Notes under the pieces: generated by a model
Databases searched by the model: none
What the model saw: only the letters and a program-made list of their open reading frames with translations
What the model was told of the DNA's origin: nothing
In this document: positions 1-9,883 of the stretch, one piece after another
Numbering within the stretch: the stretch's first letter is position 1
How the letters are laid out: each line of letters opens with the position of its first letter
NCBI GenBank assembly: GCA_023445445.1
Contig: JAEXLD010000022.1
Coordinates: forward strand, 22,661-86,660
Length of the DNA: 64,000 nucleotides
Direction of reading: 5' to 3'
Origin: Bacillota bacterium
Lineage (GTDB): Bacteria > Bacillota > Clostridia > Clostridiales > Clostridiaceae
Translations under genes and position numbers: made by a program

Positions 1-2472
1 ATGTTCCTCAATTTTATATAGAGTTTCTCTTATATCAGAAACTAATTTATAAGAATCTATAGATTCAATTTGTTTTTCCATACTTTCAATTATTTTATAA
101 TATTCTTCTTCTTGCTTAATAAGATCTTCTAAATCTTCTATTCCATCTCCTGAAAGTATATCTGCTGCTGATATAAATGGAATATTAGGAAAATAAGTAT
201 TAAGTACACCTACAATAGCTAAAATATTATATTTTTTCTTTAGAGATTCAATATTCGTATAAAAATCATCCTTATCTAAAATATTTAAAGCATATATTTT
301 TATATTATCATTGATATTATTTTCTATTATTTCTTTAAGTCTTTGAGCTGAACCATCTCCAGTAAAACATGAAGTTACTATAATATTCTCTTTTCTCTCT
401 ATTTTTACACTTGCTCCTTGAATTCCATATTTCTTTATTCCTATACAAGAATCATATATCTCATTTATAGATCTTCCATTTAAAGCTTTTCTCCCTGCTT
501 CAATTACTAGTAATGTTGTAACCATATCAACAGTTTTTACATTTATATCTGTTTCATCTTTTATCATATCAGAAAAATTTGTTAATGAACCCATATCTAC
601 CAATAACATTACACCTTTACCATTATTAAGACTCTTGATTTTCTCAAGTGCAATTTTATACATATCTTCAGCCTTCATACTAAGAGGCATATCTAAAGCT
701 TTCACATAATCTTCACCAATTAATGAATTTGCAACCTCTACCATGGATGATGCTGTTGAATGTCCATGCATTATTACTAAAACTCCAACTTTCTCTTCTT
801 TTCCATTATCTTTTTTGTATGGATTACTTGCTAGAAACATTGTGATATATCCAATTTCATCTAATGGAACTTCAATTCCAAATTTTTCATCTATTATACT
901 TGCAACTTCCATAGAAACTATAAACTCTCTAGCATATTCACCTCTTATAAAATTCAATTTAGGATGGAAAATTTTAATTCCCTTTTTAATTCTCTCAATA
1001 CTTCCTTGAATATGAAGTGCTAATCCGAAATATACCTTTTCATCAAAATCTCTATTTAGTTTTTTAGAAGCATATAGTAATATTTCTTCAACAACATCTA
1101 CTATATCTACATCTACAATCTTAGAAATTTCTTCTTTTCTATACTTTTCTGGCAAATCCCTAATGTATTTTCTAAAATATTTTTCAATATCTATATTTAA
1201 AATTTCATCAATTTCTTTTTCTTCTATTCCATCACTTTTTAACTCTTCTATCTTTTGTTCTATCCTATCATAGAACATTACACCTTCTTTAATTTCCTCT
1301 AAACCCGCTTCATCTTCTAATAAGTTTATCTTGTTTTTATTTGAAAATTTAAGAACATCTCCCATATTGCTTAGTATTTCGTCTACTTCATCTCTATGAT
1401 TTTGAAGCTTCATAAGTCCCATTTTAACTCTTTGAGGTAAGTCCTCTTGTTCTAAAAATATATAATCCTTATTTTTAGCTTTATACCTTAAAAATGCCCT
1501 AGCACAAGACAGTTGAATATCACTTTTTAATTGCCCTATATTATTAGGACAGTCATATAAAAGGAATGATGTTAAGGCACTTTTATTTATATAAATACTT
1601 TTCTGAACTCTTTGTGATTCATTTTCTATAAAATCTCTTAATAAATAGTACCTTTCCTTAATTGTTTTTTCTTTTAAGGCTGGTAAGGTAATTACCATTG
1701 GTACTCTCCTTGTGAAGGTTTTCAATAAAAATGATTTTGGATCTTCTGTAGTTGCTGCTATAATTTGAACTTCTGCATGTACTACTTTTTCTGTATCTCC
1801 TAAGGCTCTAAAATATCCCTTATCTATATAAGTAAATAACATCTCTTGACCTTGAGGAGATAACCTATGGATTTCATCTAAAAATAAAATTCCACCATCA
1901 GCTTTTTTAAGTAATCCTTCTCTATCAGAATCTGCTCCTGTATATGCACCTTTTTTAACTCCAAAAATTTGTGCCATAACTAATTGTGGATTATCTGCAT
2001 AATCTGCACAATTAAATCTTATAAAGGGAGCTGTTTCATTAATAACCTTTGACTCAATTGCAAAATTATACATAGCTTCTGCAAACATTGATTTACCTAC
2101 TCCTGTTTCGCCTAATATTAAAGTGTGTAAGCCTCTTGGCGGATATAATATTGCAGCTTTTGCTTGCTGAATTGGCATTTGCAGGCTATATTTGGAACCT
2201 ACCAATGTATCAAGAGTATTTCTATTTATCTCTTTTTTCTTTCCATAATTATCTGATTGTTTATTTTTTTTATTCTTATCTACACAACTATACTTAACAG
2301 GATGCCCTTCACTTTTATTAACCATACCATCTTTAAATAATTGATTTAGATATCTGCTTACATTAGCTCTATCTAAGTTCATAAAGCTACTAAGTTCACT
2401 TGCAGTTACGCCTTCATTTTTTTCTAATTCTAATTCCTTTAAAGCACCATGAACCTCTTTTATTTTACTCAT
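1..2472 (-). CDS. levR: LevR-type sigma-54-dependent transcriptional activator (3' truncated by window edge)
   Basis: The open frame starts at ATG 2472 behind an AAGGAGG site and runs off the window at base 1, giving 824 codons. An N-terminal winged-helix region (about residues 1-70) precedes an AAA+ sigma-54 interaction domain: Walker A GETGVGKS, the loop GAYTGA (a variant of GAFTGA), and Walker B ILFLDEIHR. Downstream come a PTS regulation domain and an EIIA-Man-like segment (VLVIMHGHSTASS with a candidate phospho-His). This order is that of LevR/ManR activators of mannose- or fructose-family PTS operons; full-length members have a second PRD, so roughly 100 residues are probably missing. 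The target operon is not in the window. Family call is firm; the sugar is unknown. Confidence 0.9.
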   Translation of the reverse strand, partial: MSKIKEVHGALKELELEKNEGVTASELSSFMNLDRANVSRYLNQLFKDGMVNKSEGHPVKYSCVDKNKKNKQSDNYGKKKEINRNTLDTLVGSKYSLQMPIQQAKAAILYPPRGLHTLILGETGVGKSMFAEAMYNFAIESKVINETAPFIRFNCADYADNPQLVMAQIFGVKKGAYTGADSDREGLLKKADGGILFLDEIHRLSPQGQEMLFTYIDKGYFRALGDTEKVVHAEVQIIAATTEDPKSFLLKTFTRRVPMVITLPALKEKTIKERYYLLRDFIENESQRVQKSIYINKSALTSFLLYDCPNNIGQLKSDIQLSCARAFLRYKAKNKDYIFLEQEDLPQRVKMGLMKLQNHRDEVDEILSNMGDVLKFSNKNKINLLEDEAGLEEIKEGVMFYDRIEQKIEELKSDGIEEKEIDEILNIDIEKYFRKYIRDLPEKYRKEEISKIVDVDIVDVVEEILLYASKKLNRDFDEKVYFGLALHIQGSIERIKKGIKIFHPKLNFIRGEYAREFIVSMEVASIIDEKFGIEVPLDEIGYITMFLASNPYKKDNGKEEKVGVLVIMHGHSTASSMVEVANSLIGEDYVKALDMPLSMKAEDMYKIALEKIKSLNNGKGVMLLVDMGSLTNFSDMIKDETDINVKTVDMVTTLLVIEAGRKALNGRSINEIYDSCIGIKKYGIQGASVKIERKENIIVTSCFTGDGSAQRLKEIIENNINDNIKIYALNILDKDDFYTNIESLKKKYNILAIVGVLNTYFPNIPFISAADILSGDGIEDLEDLIKQEEEYYKIIESMEKQIESIDSYKLVSDIRETLYKIEEH

Positions 2473-2569
2473 AGTATCCTCCTTATCCAATGTAAACTTA
2501 TTCATTTATACATTTTAACATATATTATTTCTTTATACATCAATAAGATTTTTATAAATAAAAAATAAG

Positions 2570-2585
2570 GGCTGCCTAAGCAGCC
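2570..2585 (-). terminator. Rho-independent terminator of copA
   Basis: GGCTGC and GCAGCC pair around a 4-base loop; on the minus strand the hairpin is followed by a T-rich run, 40 bases after the copA stop and before the levR-like start. Confidence 0.85.
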
Positions 2586-2627
2586 TGTAATTAATTATTT
2601 TAAATTTGAAATTAAGAAATAATAATT

Positions 2628-5063
2628 TTAAATATTTGCTTTGAAATTTCTAAGTCTTAAAGCATTTAATAATACTGAAACTGAACTTAAGCTCATAGCT
2701 CCTGCTGCTATCATAGGATTTAGTAATGGACCTCCAAAGATATGAAGGACTCCCATTGCAACTGGTATTCCTAAAACATTATAAGCAAATGCCCAGAATA
2801 AATTTTGTTTAATATTTCTTATAGTTGCTCTACTTAACTGTATTGCTTTAATTACATCTAGCAAATCACTTCTCATAAGAACTATATCTGCAGATTCCAT
2901 TGCTACATCTGTTCCTGAACCAATTGCTATTCCAACATCAGCTTGAACTAAGGCAGGTGCATCATTAATTCCATCACCAACCATTGCAACTTTTTTATTT
3001 CCAGATTGTAATTTCTTAACTTCATTTGCTTTATCTTCTGGCAATACTTCTGCTAATACTATATCTATACCTACTTCTTTTGCAATTGCTTTAGCTGTTT
3101 TTTCGTTATCTCCAGTTATCATAGCTACTTTAATTCCCATATTATGAATAGCTTCAATTGCTTTTTTACTATTTTCCTTAACTGTATCTGCAACAGCTAC
3201 TATGCCTTTTACTTCATTTCCAATAGATAAGAACATAGGTGTTTTACCTTCTTCTGCTAACTCATTAGATTTATTTTGCAAATCTCCCAATTCTATTTTT
3301 CTTTCATACATTAATTTTTTATTTCCTAATAAAACTATGCTATTATCTATTGTTACTTCAATTCCTTGACCAGGTATAGCTTTAAAATCTTGTATTTCCT
3401 TAAGCTTAAGATTTTTTTCCTCTGCTGCTCTTACTATTGCTTCTCCTAATGGATGTTCAGATCCCTTTTCTGCACTAGCTGCTAAAAGTAAAATTTCTGA
3501 TTCACTTATATCTTTAGTTATTATATTAGTTACTTTTGGTCTTCCTTCTGTTATAGTACCAGTTTTATCAAATACTATAGTCTCAACCTTATAAGCAGTT
3601 TCTAAAGCCTCTCCACCTTTTATAAGGACTCCATTTTCAGCACCTTTTCCTGTTCCCACCATAATAGCTGTAGGTGTTGCAAGTCCTAAAGCACATGGGC
3701 ATGCTATAACTAAGACAGCAATAAATATGGTTAGTGAAAATACTGCTGATTCACCTGCAAAATACCATCCTAATGCTCCTATTATAGCTAATGCTATTAC
3801 AGTTGGTACAAAGTATGCTGATATTACATCTGCAAGCTTTGCTATTGGTGCTTTAGTTCCTTGAGCATCTTCAACTAATTTAATTATTTGGGCAAGTGCT
3901 GTATCATCTCCAACTTTAGTTGCTTTATATTTTATAAATCCTGTTTTATTAATACTTGCTCCAATTACTTTACTTCCAATAGTCTTTTCTACTGGAATGC
4001 TTTCTCCAGTAAGCATAGATTCGTCTATTGAAGTATTCCCTTCTACCACTTCTCCATCAACTGGAAGTTTCTCACCTGGTTTAACAATAACAATATCAAA
4101 TACTTTTACTTCTTCAATTGGAATTGTAAGTACTTTCCCATCTCTAATTATATTTGCTGTTTTAGGGGCCAATCCCATAAGTTTCTTAATGGCTTCTGAA
4201 GTTTTACCCTTTGATACCGCTTCTAAATATTTACCTAAAGTTATCAGTGTAAGTATTACAGCAGCTGATTCAAAGTACAAATGCATTGCATATTCATGGT
4301 CCCCAATATTTATTTTATATATAGCAAATACACCATAAATAAATGCTGCTGATGTTCCTATTGCAATTAAAGAATCCATATTAGGGCTTAGCTTAAATAT
4401 ATTTTTAAACCCTACAACATAAAACTTATAACCAATTATCATAACTGGTAAAGTTAATATAAGTTGTGCTATTGCAAAATTAAGTGGATTCATCATTGGA
4501 TCTATAATGTGTGGCAAATGCATTCCTACCATATGACCCATTGATATTATTAATAAAGGAACTGTAAAGATAATAGATAAAATAAATCTATACCAAAGTC
4601 TTTTATATGCAGGAATTTTCTTTATAGAGCTCTCTTTCTTTTCTTCTACAATAAGACTATAGCCTGCTTTTTCAACTATATTCTTTAAATCATTTACAGA
4701 TATTTTATTTTCATCAAAAGTTACGTTTAATTTTTCTGTAGCAAAATTCACTGATGATATTTCTACACCACTTGCTTTTTTAGTAACTCTTTCAACTCTA
4801 TTTGCACAAGCGGAACAAGTCATACCCTCAACTTTAAAACTATAACTTTTGATATTTTTTTCCACTCCATAGCCTGCTTTTTCTATTGCATTTTCAATAT
4901 CTAAACTATTTATTTTATCATTATTATATTTAACACTTAAGGTTTCTGTAGCAAAATTAACATTTGCACTATCTACGCCTTCAAGCTTACCTACAACTCT
5001 TTGAACTCTATTTGCGCAGGCTGAACAAGTCATTCCTGTTATCTTAACTTTTTCTTCCTTCAT
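2628..5063 (-). CDS. copA: Copper-translocating P1B-type ATPase
   Basis: Exports Cu(I) across the cytoplasmic membrane. Two N-terminal heavy-metal domains each carry GMTCSACANRV (Cys pairs near residues 13/16 and 83/86). Eight membrane segments, the CPC metal site (about 455-457), DKTGT phosphorylation site (Asp about 499), TGES and the GDGINDAPAL hinge are all present; 811 residues is normal. A longer frame exists from GTG 5084, but ATG 5063 has AGGGAGG six bases upstream, and the GTG falls inside the operator-like palindrome, so 5063 is preferred. No csoR or copZ is adjacent, so regulator and chaperone would be encoded elsewhere. The promoter and palindrome argue for copper-induced, single-gene transcription. 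Confidence 0.96.
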   Translation of the reverse strand: MKEEKVKITGMTCSACANRVQRVVGKLEGVDSANVNFATETLSVKYNNDKINSLDIENAIEKAGYGVEKNIKSYSFKVEGMTCSACANRVERVTKKASGVEISSVNFATEKLNVTFDENKISVNDLKNIVEKAGYSLIVEEKKESSIKKIPAYKRLWYRFILSIIFTVPLLIISMGHMVGMHLPHIIDPMMNPLNFAIAQLILTLPVMIIGYKFYVVGFKNIFKLSPNMDSLIAIGTSAAFIYGVFAIYKINIGDHEYAMHLYFESAAVILTLITLGKYLEAVSKGKTSEAIKKLMGLAPKTANIIRDGKVLTIPIEEVKVFDIVIVKPGEKLPVDGEVVEGNTSIDESMLTGESIPVEKTIGSKVIGASINKTGFIKYKATKVGDDTALAQIIKLVEDAQGTKAPIAKLADVISAYFVPTVIALAIIGALGWYFAGESAVFSLTIFIAVLVIACPCALGLATPTAIMVGTGKGAENGVLIKGGEALETAYKVETIVFDKTGTITEGRPKVTNIITKDISESEILLLAASAEKGSEHPLGEAIVRAAEEKNLKLKEIQDFKAIPGQGIEVTIDNSIVLLGNKKLMYERKIELGDLQNKSNELAEEGKTPMFLSIGNEVKGIVAVADTVKENSKKAIEAIHNMGIKVAMITGDNEKTAKAIAKEVGIDIVLAEVLPEDKANEVKKLQSGNKKVAMVGDGINDAPALVQADVGIAIGSGTDVAMESADIVLMRSDLLDVIKAIQLSRATIRNIKQNLFWAFAYNVLGIPVAMGVLHIFGGPLLNPMIAAGAMSLSSVSVLLNALRLRNFKANI

Positions 5064-5081
5064 AATCTGCCTCCCTTCACC

Positions 5082-5096
5082 CACCCCATGGGGGTG
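5082..5096 (-). promoter_or_regulatory. CsoR-like copper operator
   Basis: CACCCCATGGGGGTG is a near-perfect G/C palindrome in very AT-rich DNA, and resembles the C-tract/G-tract operators of CsoR repressors in Firmicutes. It lies just downstream of the predicted copA start point, a position suited to repression. The assignment to CsoR is inference. Confidence 0.72.
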
Positions 5097-5108
5097 TCTT
5101 ATAGTATA

Positions 5109-5136
5109 ATTATATTACTATTATCGTCTTTGTCAA
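5109..5136 (-). promoter_or_regulatory. Sigma-A-type promoter of copA
   Basis: Reading the minus strand, TTGACA (5136-5131) and TATAAT (5114-5109) are separated by 16 bases, both perfect consensus. Transcription would start near 5102, immediately before the palindrome. Confidence 0.85.
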
Positions 5137-5174
5137 TAATAATTCTCATTAAATCACATTAGCATTTATACAAA

Positions 5175-5218
5175 AATAATAGACATATATCTACCTTAAT
5201 AGATATATGTCTATTATT
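5175..5218 (-). terminator. Terminator of the ABC-2 exporter operon
   Basis: A 19-bp perfect stem with a 6-base loop begins at the stop codon of the preceding minus-strand gene and is followed by TTTTTG on that strand. Confidence 0.85.
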
Positions 5219-6009
5219 TAACTTCCTGAGCTTTCGTATACACTAATTCCCTTTAACCATATATTATAAGACACTGTTATAGCTATTAAGCTAACTATAA
5301 AAGGCAAAATAATACCTGTTAAATAATTCCCCTGCCCCATAAAATATATTCCTGGATAATATCCAGTAAATGCAAAGGGTATAATAAAAATTAATATAAA
5401 TTTTATAGCCCTTGGATAAATTCCCATAGGATATTTAGCAAAAGTACTTATTTGATATGCCATAAACATATGTGATTGAGAAAATTTAACCCAAAAAGCT
5501 ATAGATGCTGTTGCAAGTTTAATTGAAGTATATATTAAAGTAGAACAAATAATAACAAAAATGAACTCTATAATTTTTATTAAACTGAAGGAAATATTTA
5601 AATTTATCAATGATATTACTATTAGAATACTTCCTATTATAATTTCTCCTAGCCCATCTGGTTGAAAACTTTCTGATATAACTTGGAATAATGGATTTAT
5701 AGGTCTTAGTAAGTATTTATCAAATTCTCCATTAACAATTGTCTTCCAACTGAATATCCATAAATAATCTGTAAAGACATGGTCTATTCCCCTTGGAATT
5801 TGAGCGAACCCATAAATAAATAAAATTTGATAAAAGTTCCACCCTTCCAAGGTAGGAATAACATTAAATATTAGCTTAATAAAAACAACCCCAGCTAATT
5901 GCACCAAAATAAATCCAATTAATCCCAGTATAAAATCCATTCTATATTCCATTAGTGTTTTTATATATTGCTTAAGAAATTTTGAGTATAGTTTTATATA
6001 TTTTGCCAT
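5218..6009 (-). CDS. ABC-2 (DUF990-type) exporter permease, second subunit
   Basis: A 263-residue integral membrane protein with about six hydrophobic segments and no enzymatic motif. The N-terminal short basic stretch and the pattern of segments resemble the ABC-2 family DUF990 (PF06182), whose members come in pairs beside one ATPase. ATG follows GGGGGATAAG. It sits one base from a sister permease and is the last gene of the operon. The substrate cannot be read from the sequence; DUF990 exporters are linked to drug, peptide or lipid export. Family confidence is good, substrate unknown. Confidence 0.82.
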   Translation of the reverse strand: MAKYIKLYSKFLKQYIKTLMEYRMDFILGLIGFILVQLAGVVFIKLIFNVIPTLEGWNFYQILFIYGFAQIPRGIDHVFTDYLWIFSWKTIVNGEFDKYLLRPINPLFQVISESFQPDGLGEIIIGSILIVISLINLNISFSLIKIIEFIFVIICSTLIYTSIKLATASIAFWVKFSQSHMFMAYQISTFAKYPMGIYPRAIKFILIFIIPFAFTGYYPGIYFMGQGNYLTGIILPFIVSLIAITVSYNIWLKGISVYESSGS

Positions 6010-6010
6010 C

Positions 6011-6829
6011 TTATCCCCCTAATATTGTTAACTCTTTTATTAAAGCCTTCCACATATACTTTCCAATTATCATCAGTATAATTACCCATAAAAATTGGAT
6101 GAATATTGCCTTAACAACTTCAATATTAGTAAGTTTTCCTAGATATATCATACTAGGTGTATATATCATAGAACTAAAAGGAAGGAAATTAAAAAATCCT
6201 TGCATCCAATTTGGGAAAAATACTATTGGTATTAATGCACCAGATAATAGTTGTGATATTGCATTCATAACTTGAGTTAATCCCCACATATTTGTTATTT
6301 TAAAAGATAATAGTCCAAATACATAGCTATAATAAAAGTTAATAATAAACCCTGTAAATATACTAATTAAATATAAAACTATATTTCCTAAAGAAATTTT
6401 TCCATTATAACTAACTTGTAGTATAGTTACAGCTGTAAATCCTATAATAAATACAACTATAAAGTTATACATTAGATTTCCTAAGGATTCAAAAAACATT
6501 CTTTTTTGATAATTTATTGGCCTAATTAAATTAATAGCTATTGACCCATCTTTAACTTCTCTACTTATTAAATAACCTATATCTGCATTAACAATTATTT
6601 GTGTAATAAATGATATAAGCACATATACTACCATTTCATTTAATGTAAAACCTTTTATTATCATACTATCAGAACTTTTATATATGGCCTTCCATAAATA
6701 AAATGTTACTAATAATATCATAAGTTCACCTAAAAAAAATATTATTGTATTTGCCCTATATGATAGATTTTTCTGAAATGTATTTTTGCTAAAGGTTAAA
6801 TATGATTTTATCTTTAAAAAAGAACTCAA
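6011..6829 (-). CDS. ABC-2 (DUF990-type) exporter permease, first subunit
   Basis: A 272-residue membrane protein with six predicted segments, similar in length and topology to the following permease and probably forming a heterodimer with it. Translation likely starts at TTG 6829, preceded by GAGGTG at normal spacing; that site overlaps the stop codon of the upstream ATPase gene, which suggests translational coupling. No catalytic motifs. Part of a three-gene ATPase-permease-permease operon whose substrate is unknown. Confidence 0.82.
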   Translation of the reverse strand: MSSFLKIKSYLTFSKNTFQKNLSYRANTIIFFLGELMILLVTFYLWKAIYKSSDSMIIKGFTLNEMVVYVLISFITQIIVNADIGYLISREVKDGSIAINLIRPINYQKRMFFESLGNLMYNFIVVFIIGFTAVTILQVSYNGKISLGNIVLYLISIFTGFIINFYYSYVFGLLSFKITNMWGLTQVMNAISQLLSGALIPIVFFPNWMQGFFNFLPFSSMIYTPSMIYLGKLTNIEVVKAIFIQFLWVIILMIIGKYMWKALIKELTILGG

Positions 6830-6832
6830 TAT

Positions 6833-7834
6833 CTACACCTCTTTTCTGTATATCTTCTTTATTATCTCTTCAACACTAGTATCCATAATTGAAAAATCCA
6901 AAACAATAAATTTAGATATTATTTTAGATATTATTTCTGCTTGATTTATATAATTCCTATTAAATTTTATTATAATTTTATTATCTGAAATTTTCATTTC
7001 TAAATTTTCTTTATTAATATTCATTTCCTTATTAATATCAAAGCTTTCATACCCAGTTAAATTTTTCACTTGAACTTCCAAAATAGTAATGTATCCATAG
7101 TTGTCCTTAATATCCTTTAAACTTCCATCATAAATTTTTATACCATTATCTATTATAATTATTCTATTGCATAATTCTTCTATGTCTTTTAAATCATGAG
7201 TTGTAAGAATAATTGTAGTTCCGTATTTTTTATTTATCTCTTTAATAGCATCTCTAACTTTTTCTTTTACTACTACATCTAAACCTATAGTAGGTTCATC
7301 TAAGTATATAATCTTAGGATTATGTAATAATGCTGCTGCTAAATCAGCTCTCATTCTTTGGCCAAGAGATAATGTTCTTACTGGATTTAACATGAACTCA
7401 TTTAATTCTAAAATATTATTTAAAAATTCCATTCTTTCTTTATAATCTTTATCACTTACTTCATAAATATCTCTTAACAATGAAAAAGTTTCAGAAAGTG
7501 GTAAATCCCACCATAGTTGAGTTCTTTGACCGAATACTACTCCAATGTCTTTAGCATTTTCTTCTCTATTTTCATAAGGTACTATTCCGTTAATGGAAAT
7601 ATGTCCAGAAGAGGGTGTTAGAATTCCTGTCATCATCTTAATAGTTGTAGACTTACCTGCACCATTTGCCCCGATGTATCCTACTATTTCTCCATCTTCT
7701 ATTTCAAAACTTATATTATCAACTGCTTTTTTTATTATATATTTCTTTGAAAAAAAAGACTTTATTGCACCTCTAAAGCCTGGATATTTTTTATTGATTT
7801 TAAATTCCTTACTTAAATTTTCTACTTTTATCAT
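6833..7834 (-). CDS. ABC transporter ATP-binding protein (DUF990 exporter)
   Basis: The nucleotide-binding subunit that drives the two downstream permeases. Walker A GANGAGKST, signature LSLGQRMRADLA, Walker B IIYLDEPTIGLD and the switch His in TTHD are intact. A C-terminal extension of about 90 residues after the ATPase core is typical of the daunorubicin-type/NatA-like group. The frame extends upstream to ATG 7858, but ATG 7834 is preceded by AAAGGTAG and is more likely the start. It begins the operon and its stop lies in the next gene's ribosome binding site. Substrate unknown. Confidence 0.9.
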   Translation of the reverse strand: MIKVENLSKEFKINKKYPGFRGAIKSFFSKKYIIKKAVDNISFEIEDGEIVGYIGANGAGKSTTIKMMTGILTPSSGHISINGIVPYENREENAKDIGVVFGQRTQLWWDLPLSETFSLLRDIYEVSDKDYKERMEFLNNILELNEFMLNPVRTLSLGQRMRADLAAALLHNPKIIYLDEPTIGLDVVVKEKVRDAIKEINKKYGTTIILTTHDLKDIEELCNRIIIIDNGIKIYDGSLKDIKDNYGYITILEVQVKNLTGYESFDINKEMNINKENLEMKISDNKIIIKFNRNYINQAEIISKIISKFIVLDFSIMDTSVEEIIKKIYRKEV

Positions 7835-8034
7835 ATTTTTTCTACCTTTATTATTCATAAAATATTATCATTAATTCTACCCTTCCAAATATATACAGTC
7901 AATTGATATGTAAATATCTGTTTAAAATTTTATTTTTTTTGTACTTTAGCACAATTTTAATATTTTGAAATTATTTCTCTTAATTTTCTTTCAATATGTA
8001 TATTTGTCCTAATTTCATTTCATTTAAAAGAAAA

Positions 8035-8056
8035 AGCTACCTAAAAATAGGTAGCT
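8035..8056 (-). terminator. Terminator of the FMN_bind-like lipoprotein gene
   Basis: AGCTACCT and AGGTAGCT form a perfect 8-bp stem; on the minus strand it is followed by TTTTTCTTTT, just after the stop at 8064. Confidence 0.88.
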
Positions 8057-8063
8057 AGTTTTA

Positions 8064-8936
8064 TTATTTAACTGAATCTATAACATCTTGTACAGCTTTT
8101 ACATAAGTTCCAACTTTAATTGAAACTCCTGATACTGCATCTGTATTTCCTTCATCGTTAGTTAATTTTATTTTTGAAAGATCAAAGTTATTTTCAACCA
8201 TGAACTTTTGTAATAAATCCATTTGTTCATGCCAGTGTTTAGCTTCGCCTTCCTTCATTACGTATTTACCATCTTCAGAAGCTTTTCTCTTCATAGATCC
8301 ATCTTCTTGTTTAACATCTATATTTACTCCAACTGCTTTTCCATGATTAAATACAACTTTTGTAACTACCATGTCCTTCTTTTTACCAGTTGGATCATAA
8401 GGACTTTCAACTATTTTAGCTCCAGTAAATCCAGTTTCTAAATCTTTTCCGTCTTTAACTGCGCCTATAACTTCTTCTACCGCTTTAACATAAGCTCCAA
8501 CCTTAATTGAAACTCCTGATACAGCATCTGTATTTCCTTCATCATTAGTTAATTTTACTTTAGATACATCAACTTTATTTTCATTTAAGAAAGCTTCTAA
8601 TAACTCAATTTGTTCTCCCCAGTTTTTAGCTTCGTCTTTCTTCATTACATAGTTACCTTTTTTAGCTTCATCTTTTTTCATTGTTCCATCTTCTTGACGA
8701 ACATCTAAAGAAACCTTTACAGCTTCTCCATCCTTAAACTCAACATTTGTTACAATGACATCCCCTTTTTTACCAGTTTCATCATAAAGTTTTTCATAAG
8801 TTTTAGTACCAGTAAATTTTTGACCTTGTTCAACATTTGATCCATTAGTGTTTGTACCTTTTTCCTCTTTGCTTCCACAACCAACTAATAAAGCAGTTGA
8901 TAATAAGCAAATAGCAATTAATTTTCTTGATTGCAT
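8064..8936 (-). CDS. Lipoprotein with two FMN_bind-like repeats (PplA-like)
   Basis: A lipoprotein signal ends at LVGC (Cys20). The mature protein consists of two homologous units (about residues 42-158 and 172-289). Each ends in NTDAVSGVS, matching the covalent flavinylation motif D-x-x-S/T-G-x-S/T; the acceptors would be Ser143 and Ser272. PplA of Listeria, which passes electrons outward from the membrane, is also a lipoprotein with two flavinylated domains, so a cell-surface electron carrier is the best inference. The usual Ala before the acceptor is Val here, and no ApbE flavin transferase is in the window. Single-gene transcript; a DegS/DegU-like pair lies immediately upstream. Alternative: a flavin-free surface lipoprotein. 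Confidence 0.78.
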   Translation of the reverse strand: MQSRKLIAICLLSTALLVGCGSKEEKGTNTNGSNVEQGQKFTGTKTYEKLYDETGKKGDVIVTNVEFKDGEAVKVSLDVRQEDGTMKKDEAKKGNYVMKKDEAKNWGEQIELLEAFLNENKVDVSKVKLTNDEGNTDAVSGVSIKVGAYVKAVEEVIGAVKDGKDLETGFTGAKIVESPYDPTGKKKDMVVTKVVFNHGKAVGVNIDVKQEDGSMKRKASEDGKYVMKEGEAKHWHEQMDLLQKFMVENNFDLSKIKLTNDEGNTDAVSGVSIKVGTYVKAVQDVIDSVK

Positions 8937-9202
8937 ACAATCTCCCCCTAATAATTAAAATCACAGTAATTGTATAACTAAATTTTATATTTTTCAACAA
9001 CTTTGTTAATAAAATATCTATCTTGCTGTGACAGTTTGATTATTTTTCATGCAATCTTGTATTAATATGTAATTTTTTTTAAGTTTTTATTAATACTATT
9101 CCTTTAATTCATCATTTTATTTACTAATATGCCATTTTTTATACAAAGTCTTTTTAATGTTATTAACGTTCTTATATATAGTTTTTAACATTGAAAACCT
9201 TT

Positions 9203-9883
9203 TTATTTAATCTTATTTTTATAAAAATCATCAATATTATTCCTTATTGCATATATCGTTGCTTGAACTCTATCCTCAACTCCAATTTTCTTAAATATGC
9301 TTGTTATATAATTTTTTATAGTTTTTTCAGATAGAAATAGTTTTTCAGCAATTTCTTTATTTTTTAATCCCCTTGATATTTCAAATAGAATACTTAGTTC
9401 TCTATCTGTTAATAAGTTTAAAACTTGATTCTTTTTATCTATGGATGCTCCCCCATACTTAAAATCACTAAACATAACTTTTATTAAAGCTTTATCTATG
9501 TATTTATCTCCTAAATAAACTGTTCTTATAGCTGTAACTACCTCAATACCAGCTGATTCCTTTAATATATACGCATCAGCTCCTAAATCTATAGCTTCCA
9601 TAATAGTATTTTTGTCATTTTCAACTGTTAACATTACAACCTTTATGTCTTTATATAATTTTTTTAAAACTTTTAAGGTATCCAATCCATTTTTTAATGG
9701 CATATTTATATCTAATAATACTACATCTGCTATATTATTCTTTATTTTTTTAATAAGCTCTTCACCATTGTTGTATTGTCCAGTCATTACTAAATCATCT
9801 TCAAAGCTAATTATTCTATTAAGCCCTTCCCTTATTAAATCATGATCATCTACAACAATAACATTAATTTTACTTTTACTCAT
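9203..9883 (-). CDS. NarL/DegU-family response regulator
   Basis: A 226-residue regulator with an N-terminal receiver domain (acidic pair DD near 12-13, phosphoacceptor Asp about 58 in LLDINMP, conserved Lys in ILKES) and a C-terminal LuxR-type helix-turn-helix (TDRELSILF through KIGVEDRVQA). The gene overlaps the upstream DegS-like kinase by 8 bp, so the two are co-translated partners. The neighbouring FMN_bind-like lipoprotein is an obvious but unproven target. The symbol degU is not assigned because many paralogues share this layout. Confidence 0.9.
   Translation of the reverse strand: MSKSKINVIVVDDHDLIREGLNRIISFEDDLVMTGQYNNGEELIKKIKNNIADVVLLDINMPLKNGLDTLKVLKKLYKDIKVVMLTVENDKNTIMEAIDLGADAYILKESAGIEVVTAIRTVYLGDKYIDKALIKVMFSDFKYGGASIDKKNQVLNLLTDRELSILFEISRGLKNKEIAEKLFLSEKTIKNYITSIFKKIGVEDRVQATIYAIRNNIDDFYKNKIK

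Noticed and set aside
5064..5084. GTG 5084 as start of copA
   Set aside because: It lies within the operator-like palindrome and lacks a ribosome site, while ATG 5063 has a strong one.
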